Shown here: positions 17,106 through 25,238 of the stretch, one piece after another
Numbering within the stretch: position 1 is the stretch's first letter
How the letters are laid out: every line of letters starts with the position of its first letter
Assembly (NCBI GenBank): GCA_937877595.1
Contig: CALFIY010000076.1
Location: forward strand, 1 to 35,794
Length of the DNA: 35,794 nucleotides
Direction of reading: 5' to 3'
Source: an uncultured Prevotella sp.
GTDB taxonomy: Bacteria > Bacteroidota > Bacteroidia > Bacteroidales > Bacteroidaceae
The notes under the pieces: generated by a model
What the model saw: the letters and a program-made list of their open reading frames with translations, nothing else
Database searches by the model: none
Told to the model about the DNA's origin: nothing
Translations under genes and position numbers: made by a program

Positions 17106-19145
17106 ATGAAGTATAATCTTTCTGCACCATATAAGCCGACTGGCGACCAGCCCGAAGCCATACGACAACTGACTGAAGGGCTGCGCCGTGGCGACCGTGC
17201 GCAAGTCTTGCTTGGAGTGACAGGCTCCGGCAAGACATTCACCATGGCTAACGTCATAGCCAATGCTGGCAGGCCAACTCTTATCCTGTCGCACAACAAG
17301 ACTCTGGCAGCGCAACTCTACGAGGAGATGCGCGGCTTCTTTCCCGACAATGCCGTAGAATACTATGTCAGTTACTACGACTACTATCAGCCCGAAGCCT
17401 ACCTTCCTACTACCGACACCTACATTGAGAAAGACCTCGCCATCAACGAGGAGATAGACCGTCTGCGCCTTCGTGCGGTCAGCGCCCTCATGTCAGGCAG
17501 ACGCGATGTCATCGTTGTGTCGTCTGTCAGTTGCATCTACGGTATGGGAAGCCCTATGGCTCTCAGCGAAAACATTATCGAACTGCACAAAGGGCAGATT
17601 CTCGACCGCAATGCACTTCTCCGCAGACTTGTCAGCGCCCTCTACGTGCGCAACGACATTGAACTGAAGCGCGGCAACTTCCGCGTAAAGGGCGATACCA
17701 TTGACATTGCAATGGCCTACAGCGAAGTGGTGCTGCGCATCACGTTCTGGGACGACGAGATAGACGCCATCGAAGAACTCGACGCTGTTACGATGGACCG
17801 CATGGCATCCTTCGAGGAGTATAAGATTTATCCTGCCAACCTTTTTATGACCACCCAGGAGCAGACGAACAATGCCATTCGTCTCATTCAGGATGACCTG
17901 ATGAAACAGGTGGCCTACTTTGAAGAACTGGGCGACGGCATAAAGGCGGCACGCATCAAGGAACGCGTAGAGTACGACATGGAGATGATGAAAGAACTGG
18001 GCCACTGCTCAGGCATCGAAAACTATTCGCGATATTTCGACGGCCGACAGGCCGGTGAGCGTCCCTACTGCCTGCTCGACTTTTTTCCCGACGATTTCCT
18101 TCTTATAATAGACGAAAGCCACGTCAGCGTGCCGCAGATAGGTGCGATGTACGGAGGCGACAGGGCACGTAAGACAAACCTCGTGGAATATGGCTTCCGT
18201 CTTCCGGCAGCCTTCGACAACCGCCCCCTCACTTTCCAGGAGTTCCAGCAGATGACCCATCAGGCCATATACGTCTCGGCAACGCCAGCCGAGTTTGAAC
18301 TAAACGAGGCTGAGGGCGTAGTCGTAGAACAACTCATCCGTCCTACAGGGCTGCTCGACCCGCAGATAGAAATACATCCTACAGAAAACCAGATTGACCA
18401 TCTCATGGAGGAAATCCTCCAGCGCATGGAACGCAACGAGCGTGTTCTCGTCACCACGCTTACAAAGCGCATGGCCGAGGAACTTGCCGACTTCCTCGCC
18501 TCACACGACATCCCCACAGCCTATATTCACAGCGAGGTAACTACGCTGGAGCGCATTCAGATACTTGAGAAACTTCGCAACGGAACGTTCAGCGTACTCG
18601 TTGGCGTCAATCTGCTGCGCGAGGGTCTCGACTTGCCCGAAGTGTCGCTCGTGGCGATACTCGATGCCGACAAGGAGGGATTTCTGCGGTCGCATCGCTC
18701 GCTGACGCAGACTGCCGGACGCGCGGCGCGCAACGTCGACGGAAAGGTGATAATGTATGCCGACACCGTCACGCTCTCAATGCAGCAGACAATAGACGAG
18801 ACGGCACGCAGGCGCGCCAAGCAGATGCAGTACAACGCACAGCACGGCATCACACCGACACAGATCAGGAAGGCCATCGGCTCACAACTCACCATCAACG
18901 CTGCTGTAGCCACCGCCGACAGCAACGCCGCGAAGCCTGTCAAGCCATATCCACAGATTGACGGTGCACCGCTCATGGTGGCTGCCGACCCCATCATTGC
19001 CACGATGAGCCGCGAGCAACTCGAAAAGAGCATTGCACGTACTACGCAACTTATGAAAGAGGCGGCACGCAGCATGGACTTCCTGCAGGCAGCACAGTAT
19101 CGCGACGAAATAGTGGAACTCCAGAAACAACTGGAATTAAAATAA
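17106..19145 (+). CDS. uvrB: UvrABC excinuclease subunit B
   Basis: A 679-residue DNA-repair helicase-like protein that receives damaged DNA from UvrA and recruits UvrC. Walker A is GVTGSGKT (37-44). The damage-probing beta-hairpin YYDYYQPEAYLP lies at about 92-103. The Walker B box is D336-E-S-H, with the helicase motifs VSATPAE and QTAGRAARN further on. The C-terminal UVR motif that contacts UvrC is at about 640-679 (ARSMDFLQAAQYRDEI). Length is normal for the family and nothing is missing. The ATG at 17106 directly precedes the conserved YKPTGDQP start. Confidence 0.98.
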   Translation: MKYNLSAPYKPTGDQPEAIRQLTEGLRRGDRAQVLLGVTGSGKTFTMANVIANAGRPTLILSHNKTLAAQLYEEMRGFFPDNAVEYYVSYYDYYQPEAYLPTTDTYIEKDLAINEEIDRLRLRAVSALMSGRRDVIVVSSVSCIYGMGSPMALSENIIELHKGQILDRNALLRRLVSALYVRNDIELKRGNFRVKGDTIDIAMAYSEVVLRITFWDDEIDAIEELDAVTMDRMASFEEYKIYPANLFMTTQEQTNNAIRLIQDDLMKQVAYFEELGDGIKAARIKERVEYDMEMMKELGHCSGIENYSRYFDGRQAGERPYCLLDFFPDDFLLIIDESHVSVPQIGAMYGGDRARKTNLVEYGFRLPAAFDNRPLTFQEFQQMTHQAIYVSATPAEFELNEAEGVVVEQLIRPTGLLDPQIEIHPTENQIDHLMEEILQRMERNERVLVTTLTKRMAEELADFLASHDIPTAYIHSEVTTLERIQILEKLRNGTFSVLVGVNLLREGLDLPEVSLVAILDADKEGFLRSHRSLTQTAGRAARNVDGKVIMYADTVTLSMQQTIDETARRRAKQMQYNAQHGITPTQIRKAIGSQLTINAAVATADSNAAKPVKPYPQIDGAPLMVAADPIIATMSREQLEKSIARTTQLMKEAARSMDFLQAAQYRDEIVELQKQLELK

Positions 19146-19183
19146 ATTAAAGCATTTTTTTAGGACTTTAAGGCGATAATTCG

Positions 19184-19191
19184 TACTTTTG
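19184..19191 (+). promoter_or_regulatory. -7 promoter element of the DUF4468 operon
   Basis: TACTTTTG matches TAnnTTTG, 26 bases before the ATG at 19218. The -33 region is a T-run ending TTTAGG at about 19159-19164, about 19 bases upstream. Confidence 0.6.
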
Positions 19192-19217
19192 CACCACACA
19201 TAAAATTTCAACAGAAC

Positions 19218-19856
19218 ATGATACGTCAATTCTTAATAGCCCTGCTTCTGGCTCTACCCGTATTTGCCATGTCGCAGAACAAGTGGGAGTGGGAAGAGAA
19301 GCAGGCCGAGCATCAGGCTGTCAAGCAGGCCAAGGCCAAGGCTAAGGCCGAGGCTGATGCCAAATACCTGAAAGGCGCCGTCACCGAGAGCGACGGCAAA
19401 GTGGTGTTCACCACCACCATCGACGCACAGGGCAAATCTGCCGACGACATCTACGATGCGCTCGGCAGGTTCATGCAGCGTCTTACCCACGAGAGCAACC
19501 AGATGATCCAGGCGAAACTCACGCTTTGCGACTCGGTCAACCGTCAAATCGTAGGCGCCTACGAGGAGTGGCTCGTCTTCACCAGCAATGCCCTCTCGCT
19601 CGACCGCAGCCGTTTCTACTATCTTCTCACTGCCAAATGCAGCGACGGCAAGGCGATAATAGAGATGTCGCGTCTGCATTATCTCTACGAAGAGGAGCGT
19701 ACGCCGCAGCGCATGACGGCAGAAGAGTGGATCACCGACAAGGAGGCACTCAACAAGAAAGGTACCAAACTGCTGCCCTACGCCGGCAAGTTCCGCCGCA
19801 AGACCATTGACCGCAAGGACTATCTGTTCCAGCAAATGAAACTTGCCCTGCAATGA
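19218..19856 (+). CDS. DUF4468 (TBP-like fold) secreted protein
   Basis: A 212-residue exported protein with a signal peptide (1-19, AMS-Q). A Lys/Ala/Glu-rich helical segment (about 22-50, WEWEEKQAEHQAVKQAKAKAK) leads into a mixed alpha/beta domain (about 52-160). The pattern G-K-V-V-F-T-T-T-I-D, then helix AxDDIYDALGRFMQ, strands KLTLCDSVNRQIVGAYEEWLVF and RFYYLLTAKCSDGKAIIEMSRLHYLYEE, is that of DUF4468, a Bacteroidota family of unknown role. Its TGA overlaps the next ATG (ATGA), so the small membrane protein downstream is coupled to it. Confidence 0.8.
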   Translation: MIRQFLIALLLALPVFAMSQNKWEWEEKQAEHQAVKQAKAKAKAEADAKYLKGAVTESDGKVVFTTTIDAQGKSADDIYDALGRFMQRLTHESNQMIQAKLTLCDSVNRQIVGAYEEWLVFTSNALSLDRSRFYYLLTAKCSDGKAIIEMSRLHYLYEEERTPQRMTAEEWITDKEALNKKGTKLLPYAGKFRRKTIDRKDYLFQQMKLALQ

Positions 19857-20041
19857 ACACGCTGAGAGTACGCCAGTTAAGGAATATCCTGAACACCATT
19901 TTCATCTTCGGTGCCCTCGTCGGCATGTTTGTCTACTACAAGGGTAATATCGACACAGGTGCTGCCATCATCATTATCTCTATGGTTTTCAAATTTGTTG
20001 AGACCGCCATTCGTCTGTTAAAACCAGAGAAAGAAAATTGA
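19853..20041 (+). CDS. Small two-helix membrane protein (62 aa)
   Basis: A 62-residue protein with a short basic N-terminus (LRVRQLRN), two hydrophobic segments (about 14-29 and 37-52) separated by YYKGNIDTG, and a charged tail (RLLKPEKEN). No family was recognised. It is credible because it is locked between two genes: the start overlaps the DUF4468 stop by four bases (ATGA) and the stop overlaps the porin start (TTGA). It may be an inner-membrane partner of its neighbours; that is inference. Confidence 0.75.
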   Translation: MNTLRVRQLRNILNTIFIFGALVGMFVYYKGNIDTGAAIIIISMVFKFVETAIRLLKPEKEN

Positions 20042-22410
20042 AACATTTCGTCGCATTTATATCACTCTTTCTGGGCATGGCAGTAGCCGTGCCCGCTCAG
20101 GTATATAACGAGGTGGACGAAATGGGCAACGTCACCCAACGCACTACAGGTCAAAGAGGCTTCAATCCCAACAGCCGCGACAGTGTGAAACAGCACAAGG
20201 AAGTGCCGCGCGGACTGCGCGTCTGGACCATCGACCGACGTTTCGGCGAGGTGACGCCTGCACAGACCGACACCATGCCTCATCTCTTTCAGAACACCAT
20301 CTACAACCACGGACTGTATGGCGAGTACAATACCATAGGAAGCAATTTCACGCCACGCCTGAGCCGTATCGTGATCGACAGACCAGAGACGAGCGAATTC
20401 TTTTTCACCCAGCCGTACAGTTACACCACCACTGAGCCTGACCAGTTCCATTTTACCAACACGCTATCGCCCATAACAAATATCAGTTATGACAACTGCG
20501 GAAACAAAACAAACGGCGAAGACCACCTGAGAGCCAAGTTTGCCGTCAACGCCAATAAGCAGTTTGGAATGGGATTTGATATTGAGTACAGTTATGCGCG
20601 TGGTTTCTTCCAGAATCAGAGTGTTTCCCATCTCGGAGCGCGCCTCTATGCTTCCTATATAGGCGACAGGTATCAGATGCACGCCCTCTTTCAGAAGTAT
20701 CACCGCAAGCAGGCTGAAAACGGCGGCATCACCAACGACGAATACATCACCCATCCCGAAAGTTTCGACGATCAGTTCAGTTACGAGGAAATTCCCACTG
20801 TCCTATCCAGCAACTGGAACCGCAACAACTCCACCCATTTTCTGCTGAGCCATCGCTACAACTTCGGTTTCTACCGTAAGGTGAAGATGACCGACGAGGA
20901 GATAAAGGCACGGCAGTTTGCCGAGGCATCGGCCAAGCAGCGACAGCAGCGCGAGAGGGAGCAGGCATCAGAGAATGGCGACGAGCCCGAAGCCGACGAC
21001 AGTCCCACAGAGCGCAAGCCCGACAGGACAATGCCGTCAGGGCGTCCCGACGACGCAAAGATAGCAGGCCTGGTGCCTACAGACATGCAGCAGAAGCCTC
21101 TTGCTGCCGACACCTCACGCATAGCCGTCATCGGCAAGCAGCAGATGGACAGCCTGAAAGCCGTTCAGGCCCGCAACGACTCCATCGATGCCACGATGAA
21201 GCGCGAATACGTTCCCGTGACGAGCATCATCCACACGGTCGACATCAACAGTTACAAGCGCATCTATCACGCCTACGCCACCCCCGACGACTACTATGCC
21301 AACACCTACTACAACGACTACGACATGCTGGGATACGTCGGCGACTCCATCTACGACAAGACCCGCCATCTCGCAGTGAAGAACACCGTGGCGCTGGCGC
21401 TTCTTGAGGGTTTCAACAAGTACGCCAAGGCCGGTCTTAAGGCTTTTGTCAGTTACGAATATGTCAACTTCCAGATGCCCGATGTCGTGGAGAATATGCC
21501 CGTCTACCGCCTCGCCACATGGAAAGGCCATAACGTGAGCCTCGGCGGCCAGATCAGCAAGACACAGGGCCATACGCTTCATTACGACCTGTCTTTAGAA
21601 ACCTGTCTGACTGGCATGAATGCAGGAGCACTGGCCGTAGATTTCTCCACCGACCTCAATTTTCCGCTCTTTGGCGACACCGTGCGGCTGGCAGCCAAGG
21701 CAGCCTTCCACCGCATCACGCCGACTTTCTTCCAGGAGCACTACCACTCGAAACACCTGTGGTGGGACCAGGGTCTGAGCGAAGAGACCCGCACGCGCAT
21801 CGAGGGAATTTTCTCCTACGACAAGACAAAGACGCAGTTGCGTGTTGCCGTTGAGGAGATACAGAACTATACTTACTTCGGCACCGACTACACCGTGACC
21901 GAAGAGGGCGGACGCACCGGCATGACGGCAGGAGTATACCAGCATGCCGGCAACATCAACCTTATTACGGCACAGTTGAAACAGGACTTCCGCCTTGGCA
22001 TTCTCAACTGGGACAACATCATCACCTACCAGAACTCCAGCAACAAGGAAGTGCTCCCCGTGCCTTCCGTCAATATTTTCACCAACCTATATCTGAAGTT
22101 CCGCCTCGTCAAGCAACTGGCCGTCGAACTGGGCAGTTCGGCCTTCTACTTCACCAAGTACTACGCCCCCGACTACGTGCCGCAGTTGCAGCAGTTTGCC
22201 GTACAGCGCACTGCCGAGAGCAAGGTTGAGATAGGCGGATATCCGTTTATCGACGTCTACGCCAACATGCATCTCAAGAATGCACGCTTCTTCATTATGA
22301 TGAGCCATGTCAACAAGGGAAGCGGCTCGAAGATGCAGTTCCTCGCACCCCACCACCCCTACAACGGCAGCAACGTGCGCATAGGAGTGTCGTGGAATTT
22401 CTTCAACTGA
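20038..22410 (+). CDS. Putative outer-membrane porin (Porin_10 type), TTG start
   Basis: A 790-residue protein with signal peptide MKHFVAFISL...VPAQ (1-21). The start is the TTG at 20038, overlapping the previous stop (TTGA); the next ATG (codon 14) would remove the signal peptide, so TTG is required. The mature part has many alternating beta strands with aromatic girdles (FFFTQPYSYTTTEPDQFHFTNTLSP, MGFDIEYSYARGF, VRIGVSWNFFN at the C-terminus) and resembles the Bacteroidota putative-porin family. Residues about 281-392 form a highly charged, disordered-looking insert (KQRQQREREQASENGDEPEADD, TERKPDRTMPSGRPDD) likely to be a long loop or plug. Cargo is unknown. Confidence 0.82.
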   Translation: MKHFVAFISLFLGMAVAVPAQVYNEVDEMGNVTQRTTGQRGFNPNSRDSVKQHKEVPRGLRVWTIDRRFGEVTPAQTDTMPHLFQNTIYNHGLYGEYNTIGSNFTPRLSRIVIDRPETSEFFFTQPYSYTTTEPDQFHFTNTLSPITNISYDNCGNKTNGEDHLRAKFAVNANKQFGMGFDIEYSYARGFFQNQSVSHLGARLYASYIGDRYQMHALFQKYHRKQAENGGITNDEYITHPESFDDQFSYEEIPTVLSSNWNRNNSTHFLLSHRYNFGFYRKVKMTDEEIKARQFAEASAKQRQQREREQASENGDEPEADDSPTERKPDRTMPSGRPDDAKIAGLVPTDMQQKPLAADTSRIAVIGKQQMDSLKAVQARNDSIDATMKREYVPVTSIIHTVDINSYKRIYHAYATPDDYYANTYYNDYDMLGYVGDSIYDKTRHLAVKNTVALALLEGFNKYAKAGLKAFVSYEYVNFQMPDVVENMPVYRLATWKGHNVSLGGQISKTQGHTLHYDLSLETCLTGMNAGALAVDFSTDLNFPLFGDTVRLAAKAAFHRITPTFFQEHYHSKHLWWDQGLSEETRTRIEGIFSYDKTKTQLRVAVEEIQNYTYFGTDYTVTEEGGRTGMTAGVYQHAGNINLITAQLKQDFRLGILNWDNIITYQNSSNKEVLPVPSVNIFTNLYLKFRLVKQLAVELGSSAFYFTKYYAPDYVPQLQQFAVQRTAESKVEIGGYPFIDVYANMHLKNARFFIMMSHVNKGSGSKMQFLAPHHPYNGSNVRIGVSWNFFN

Positions 22411-22455
22411 CCGTCCTTTCCCCACAGGAAGCAACACCTCTAATCTACTATACTT

Positions 22456-24675
22456 ATGATGAAAAAGGAAAGTATGAAAAGCCTCGTCCTCTCAGTGCTC
22501 GTCGCACTGATACCGTCGGCGGCAATGGCAGCCGGCGAACTGGACCTCAAGGGCATCACTCGCGGATTCTATCGCGCCGAAACCCTCAGCAACATCATGC
22601 CGACAGCCGACGGCGAGAGTTATATCCAACTGAACAGCGACGGCAAGCGCATCGTGAAGTACTCCTTCCAGACAGGACAGGAGCAGGAGACGCTGTTCGA
22701 TGCCGCCACGGCAAAGGGCGACGAACTGAAGCGCATCGACGGCTACGTGGTGAGCCCCGATGGCCGACGCCTGCTGCTGCAGACCAACACGCAGCAGATA
22801 TACCGCCGCTCGCTCACTGCCGACTACTACCTGTACAACATTCAGAACAAGAAGTTGGTTCCGCTGTCGAAGAACGGACCGCAGCAGGCGCCTGTCTTCT
22901 CGCCCGACGGCAATGTAGTGGCTTTCGTGCGCGACGGCAACATCTTCCTTGTCAAACTGCTCTACGACAATGCCGAGAGCCAGGTGACAAAGGACGGCAA
23001 GCGCGGAGAAGTGCTCAACGGCATACCCGACTGGGTCTGCGAGGAGGAGTTCTCCACCGACCGCGCCATGACTTTCACCGCCGACAGCAAGCAACTTGTA
23101 TGGGTGCGCTACGACGAGAGCAAGGTGCCCCTCTACGGTTTTCCGCTGTATAAGGGACTGCAGCCCGAGCGCACCGAGATGACCGACTATCCCGGCACCT
23201 TCACATACAAGTATCCTGTCGCCGGAGCCGACAACGCCCGTCAGACAGTGTGGAGTTTCGACATCAGCAGTCGCCAGACGCGCCAGTTGCAGGTGCCCGT
23301 CGACGAGGACGGATACGTGCCGCGCCTGATAGCAACGGCCGACGCATCGCGAGTGCTCGCCGTGACGCTCAACCGCCATCAGGACTGCCTGCGCGTTTAC
23401 GGTATCAATCCCCTCTCTACCGTGAGCCAACTGCTCATAGAGGACAAGACCGACAAATACGTCAAGGAAGACTGCATCACTCAGATGCTCGTCAGCGAGA
23501 AATACATCCTGCTTCCCAGTCAGCGCGACGGATGGATGCACCTCTATCTCTACAACACCAACGGCCAACTGCTGCGGCAGGTGGAGAAGGGCGACTACGA
23601 CGTAAGCCGCGCCTACGGTGTCGACGACGCTACGGGCGACGTGTTCTATGCCGCGCAGGAGAACAAGGCCACCGACCAGAGAGTCTACGTGGCCCGTGCC
23701 AACAGCCAGAAGAGGAGTATCACCGACAAGGCAGGCTGGAACACCGCCGTCTTCTCTGCCAACTACAAATACTTCGTCCATACCTGGAGCAATCTCAATA
23801 CTCCACCCGTTGTCAGCCTTTGTACCGCCGACGGCAAGCCATTGTCCGTTGTCAACGACAACCACCAACTTGCCGAGAAACTCAGTCGCAAGAACCTCGG
23901 ACAGCGCGAACTCTTCTATTTCACCACCTCGGAGGGAACGCTGCTCAACGGATGGATGGTGAAGCCTGCCGGCTTCGACGCCACGAAGCGCTATCCCGTT
24001 GTGATGTACCTATACGGCGGCCCGGGCAATCAGCAGGTGCGCGACGCATGGGACATCGGCATGATGGGACAGGGCGCCATTCTCGAGCAGTACCTCTGCC
24101 AGCAGGGCTTCATCTGCGTCTGCGTTGACGGACGCGGCACTGGCGGACGCGGAGCGAACTTCGAGAAGTCTACATACCTCAATCTCGGAAAACTCGAAGC
24201 CATCGACCAGGTGGAAGCAGCCCTGTGGCTTGGCAAGCAGCCCTATGTCGACCGCGAGAAGATTGGCATCTGGGGCTGGAGTTTCGGTGGCTTCCTCACG
24301 CTGATGTCTATGTCGGAGGGAAGAGGTGTCTTCCGCGCCGGAGTGGCCATTGCCCCCGTCACATCATGGCGCTACTACGACTCTGTCTATGCTGAGCGAT
24401 ACATGCGCACTCCCAAGGAGAACCCGTCGGGCTACGACTTCAATCCGATATCTATAGCCTATCAGTTGAAGGGCGCGCTTCTCCTCTGCCACGGCTCTGC
24501 CGATGACAACGTGCATCTGCGCAACCAGGCAGAATATGCCGAGGCCCTCGTACAGGCCGACAAGGACTTCGAGCAACTCGTATACACCAATCGCAACCAC
24601 AGCATCTATGGCGGCAACACGCGCAACCACCTGTTCCGCCAGTGCACGCGCTTCTTCGAGCGCGAACTGAAATAA
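22456..24675 (+). CDS. Secreted dipeptidyl peptidase IV (prolyl peptidase, family S9B)
   Basis: A 739-residue serine peptidase that removes X-Pro or X-Ala dipeptides from peptide N-termini, in the periplasm or outside. The signal peptide (about 1-25) is followed by the eight-blade beta-propeller (about 45-480). D-W-V-C-E-E-E-F at about 192-199 carries the paired Glu that bind the substrate amino-terminus; Cys replaces the usual Tyr before it. The alpha/beta-hydrolase domain has G-W-S609-F-G-G as nucleophile elbow, D683 in HGSADDNVH and H715 in NHSIYGG. Triad spacing (74 and 32) is near that of mammalian DPP IV. The ATG at 22456 gives a good basic n-region; starts at codons 2 and 7 would also work. 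It sits 45 bases after the porin gene. Confidence 0.95.
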   Translation: MMKKESMKSLVLSVLVALIPSAAMAAGELDLKGITRGFYRAETLSNIMPTADGESYIQLNSDGKRIVKYSFQTGQEQETLFDAATAKGDELKRIDGYVVSPDGRRLLLQTNTQQIYRRSLTADYYLYNIQNKKLVPLSKNGPQQAPVFSPDGNVVAFVRDGNIFLVKLLYDNAESQVTKDGKRGEVLNGIPDWVCEEEFSTDRAMTFTADSKQLVWVRYDESKVPLYGFPLYKGLQPERTEMTDYPGTFTYKYPVAGADNARQTVWSFDISSRQTRQLQVPVDEDGYVPRLIATADASRVLAVTLNRHQDCLRVYGINPLSTVSQLLIEDKTDKYVKEDCITQMLVSEKYILLPSQRDGWMHLYLYNTNGQLLRQVEKGDYDVSRAYGVDDATGDVFYAAQENKATDQRVYVARANSQKRSITDKAGWNTAVFSANYKYFVHTWSNLNTPPVVSLCTADGKPLSVVNDNHQLAEKLSRKNLGQRELFYFTTSEGTLLNGWMVKPAGFDATKRYPVVMYLYGGPGNQQVRDAWDIGMMGQGAILEQYLCQQGFICVCVDGRGTGGRGANFEKSTYLNLGKLEAIDQVEAALWLGKQPYVDREKIGIWGWSFGGFLTLMSMSEGRGVFRAGVAIAPVTSWRYYDSVYAERYMRTPKENPSGYDFNPISIAYQLKGALLLCHGSADDNVHLRNQAEYAEALVQADKDFEQLVYTNRNHSIYGGNTRNHLFRQCTRFFERELK

Positions 24676-24739
24676 GTGTAACGTCGGTGGCAGCACGTTA
24701 TGCGAAGCCAAAAGCCGCATAACTGCTGCCACTTCCATA

Positions 24740-24886
24740 ACTGCTGTTTTTATTTTTGCCAGCGCTGTTTTAATTTTCGTCAGCGCTGTTTTTATTTTTG
24801 CCAGCGCTGTTTTAATTTTTGCCAGCGCTGTTTTAATTTTCGTCAGCGCTGTTTTTATTTTCGTCAGCGCTGTTTTAATTTTCAAA
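24740..24886 (+). repeat. Seven-copy 21-bp minisatellite
   Basis: Seven head-to-tail 21-bp units, each agcgctgtttt(a/t)att followed by tt(cgt/tgc)c or close to it: 24740-24760 (degenerate first), 24761, 24782, 24803, 24824, 24845 and 24866-24886 (last, fading into A-run). Each unit has the palindrome CAGCGCTG followed by a T-rich stretch. Variation is limited to a few positions that recombine between units, as expected for slippage or unequal exchange. No spacers, so it is not CRISPR. It begins 65 bases after the DPP IV stop. Confidence 0.93.
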
Positions 24887-24908
24887 AAAACTGCGGCGGT
24901 AAAATTTT

Positions 24909-24966
24909 CGTTATTTAGTTATAACGTTATTACGCCCTCTCTTTATAACGTTATCCCGTTATTACG
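24909..24966. repeat. Palindromic ATAACGTTAT and CGTTATTACG repeats
   Basis: The 11-mer TATAACGTTAT, whose last ten bases are a perfect palindrome, occurs at 24920-24930 and 24944-24954 (24 bp apart). The 10-mer CGTTATTACG occurs at 24925-24934 and 24957-24966. A further CGTTATTTA is at 24909. They sit between convergent genes; role unknown. Confidence 0.7.
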
Positions 24967-24983
24967 TCGCCGCGCCGCCCCCG

Positions 24984-25025
24984 AAAAAAAACAACAATCG
25001 GCCGCCACATGAGGGCGGCCGATTG
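24984..25025 (-). terminator. Strong intrinsic terminator, minus strand
   Basis: A perfect 12-bp stem (24995-25006 with 25014-25025) of sequence CAATCGGCCGCC closes a 7-base loop. On the minus strand it is followed by TTGTTTTTTTT. It ends transcription arriving from the genes at 25239-28645 or from the relic at 25051. Confidence 0.88.
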
Positions 25026-25050
25026 CCTTAGTATGCCAGATCGTTGAAGA

Positions 25051-25116
25051 TTACTTCACGACGACCTTCTTGCCATTGATGATGAAGAGACCATGCTGAG
25101 CGTTCTCCACGCGCTG
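25051..25116 (-). pseudogene. Relic: C-terminal tail of a lost secreted protein
   Basis: Read on the minus strand, 21 codons give Q-R-V-E-N-A-Q-H-G-L-F-I-I-N-G-K-K-V-V-V-K then TAA. This is the usual C-terminal end of Bacteroidota secreted proteins (GRRVEN...GLYIVNGKKVVVK). A TAA immediately precedes it in the same frame and no start exists, so only the tail of a gene remains. It is placed just before a strong terminator, as the end of a gene would be. The intact neighbour at 25239 ends in a similar tail (NGIYIVRGKKYISK). Confidence 0.6.
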
Positions 25117-25238
25117 TTAACTTACCGTTAACTCGATGTAGAGCGCGTCGCACGCCTTGCGGGCTGAGGCCAGCGCACCTGCACCTTCTGGCTCTGCTCC
25201 ACACCCTGCTCCAGGCGCAGAGCCTTCACTTGGCTCTT
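25117..25238. other. Remnant DNA between the relic tail and the secreted protein gene
   Basis: GC-rich stretch without a complete gene. GTTAAC occurs twice five bases apart (about 25117-25133). A 6-bp hairpin (25219-25224 with 25232-25237) lies just after the stop of the next gene. The frame of that gene stays open for 35 codons past its TAA, which may mark a former longer coding region. Confidence 0.4.

Noticed and set aside
22492..23868. Long antisense frame (458 codons) opposite DPP IV
   Set aside because: No domain, no promoter; it mirrors the codon bias of a GC-rich gene. Similar long shadows opposite A2M (8510-9232, 10736-11653) were rejected for the same reason.
24364..24885. Minus-strand frame beginning with seven KIKTAL(T/A) heptads
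   Set aside because: It is the translation of the 21-bp minisatellite, lacks an ATG at its start and then runs antisense through DPP IV. The heptad pattern follows automatically from the 21-bp period.
24740..24886. CRISPR array
   Set aside because: Units are contiguous 21-mers without unique spacers and no cas genes are nearby.
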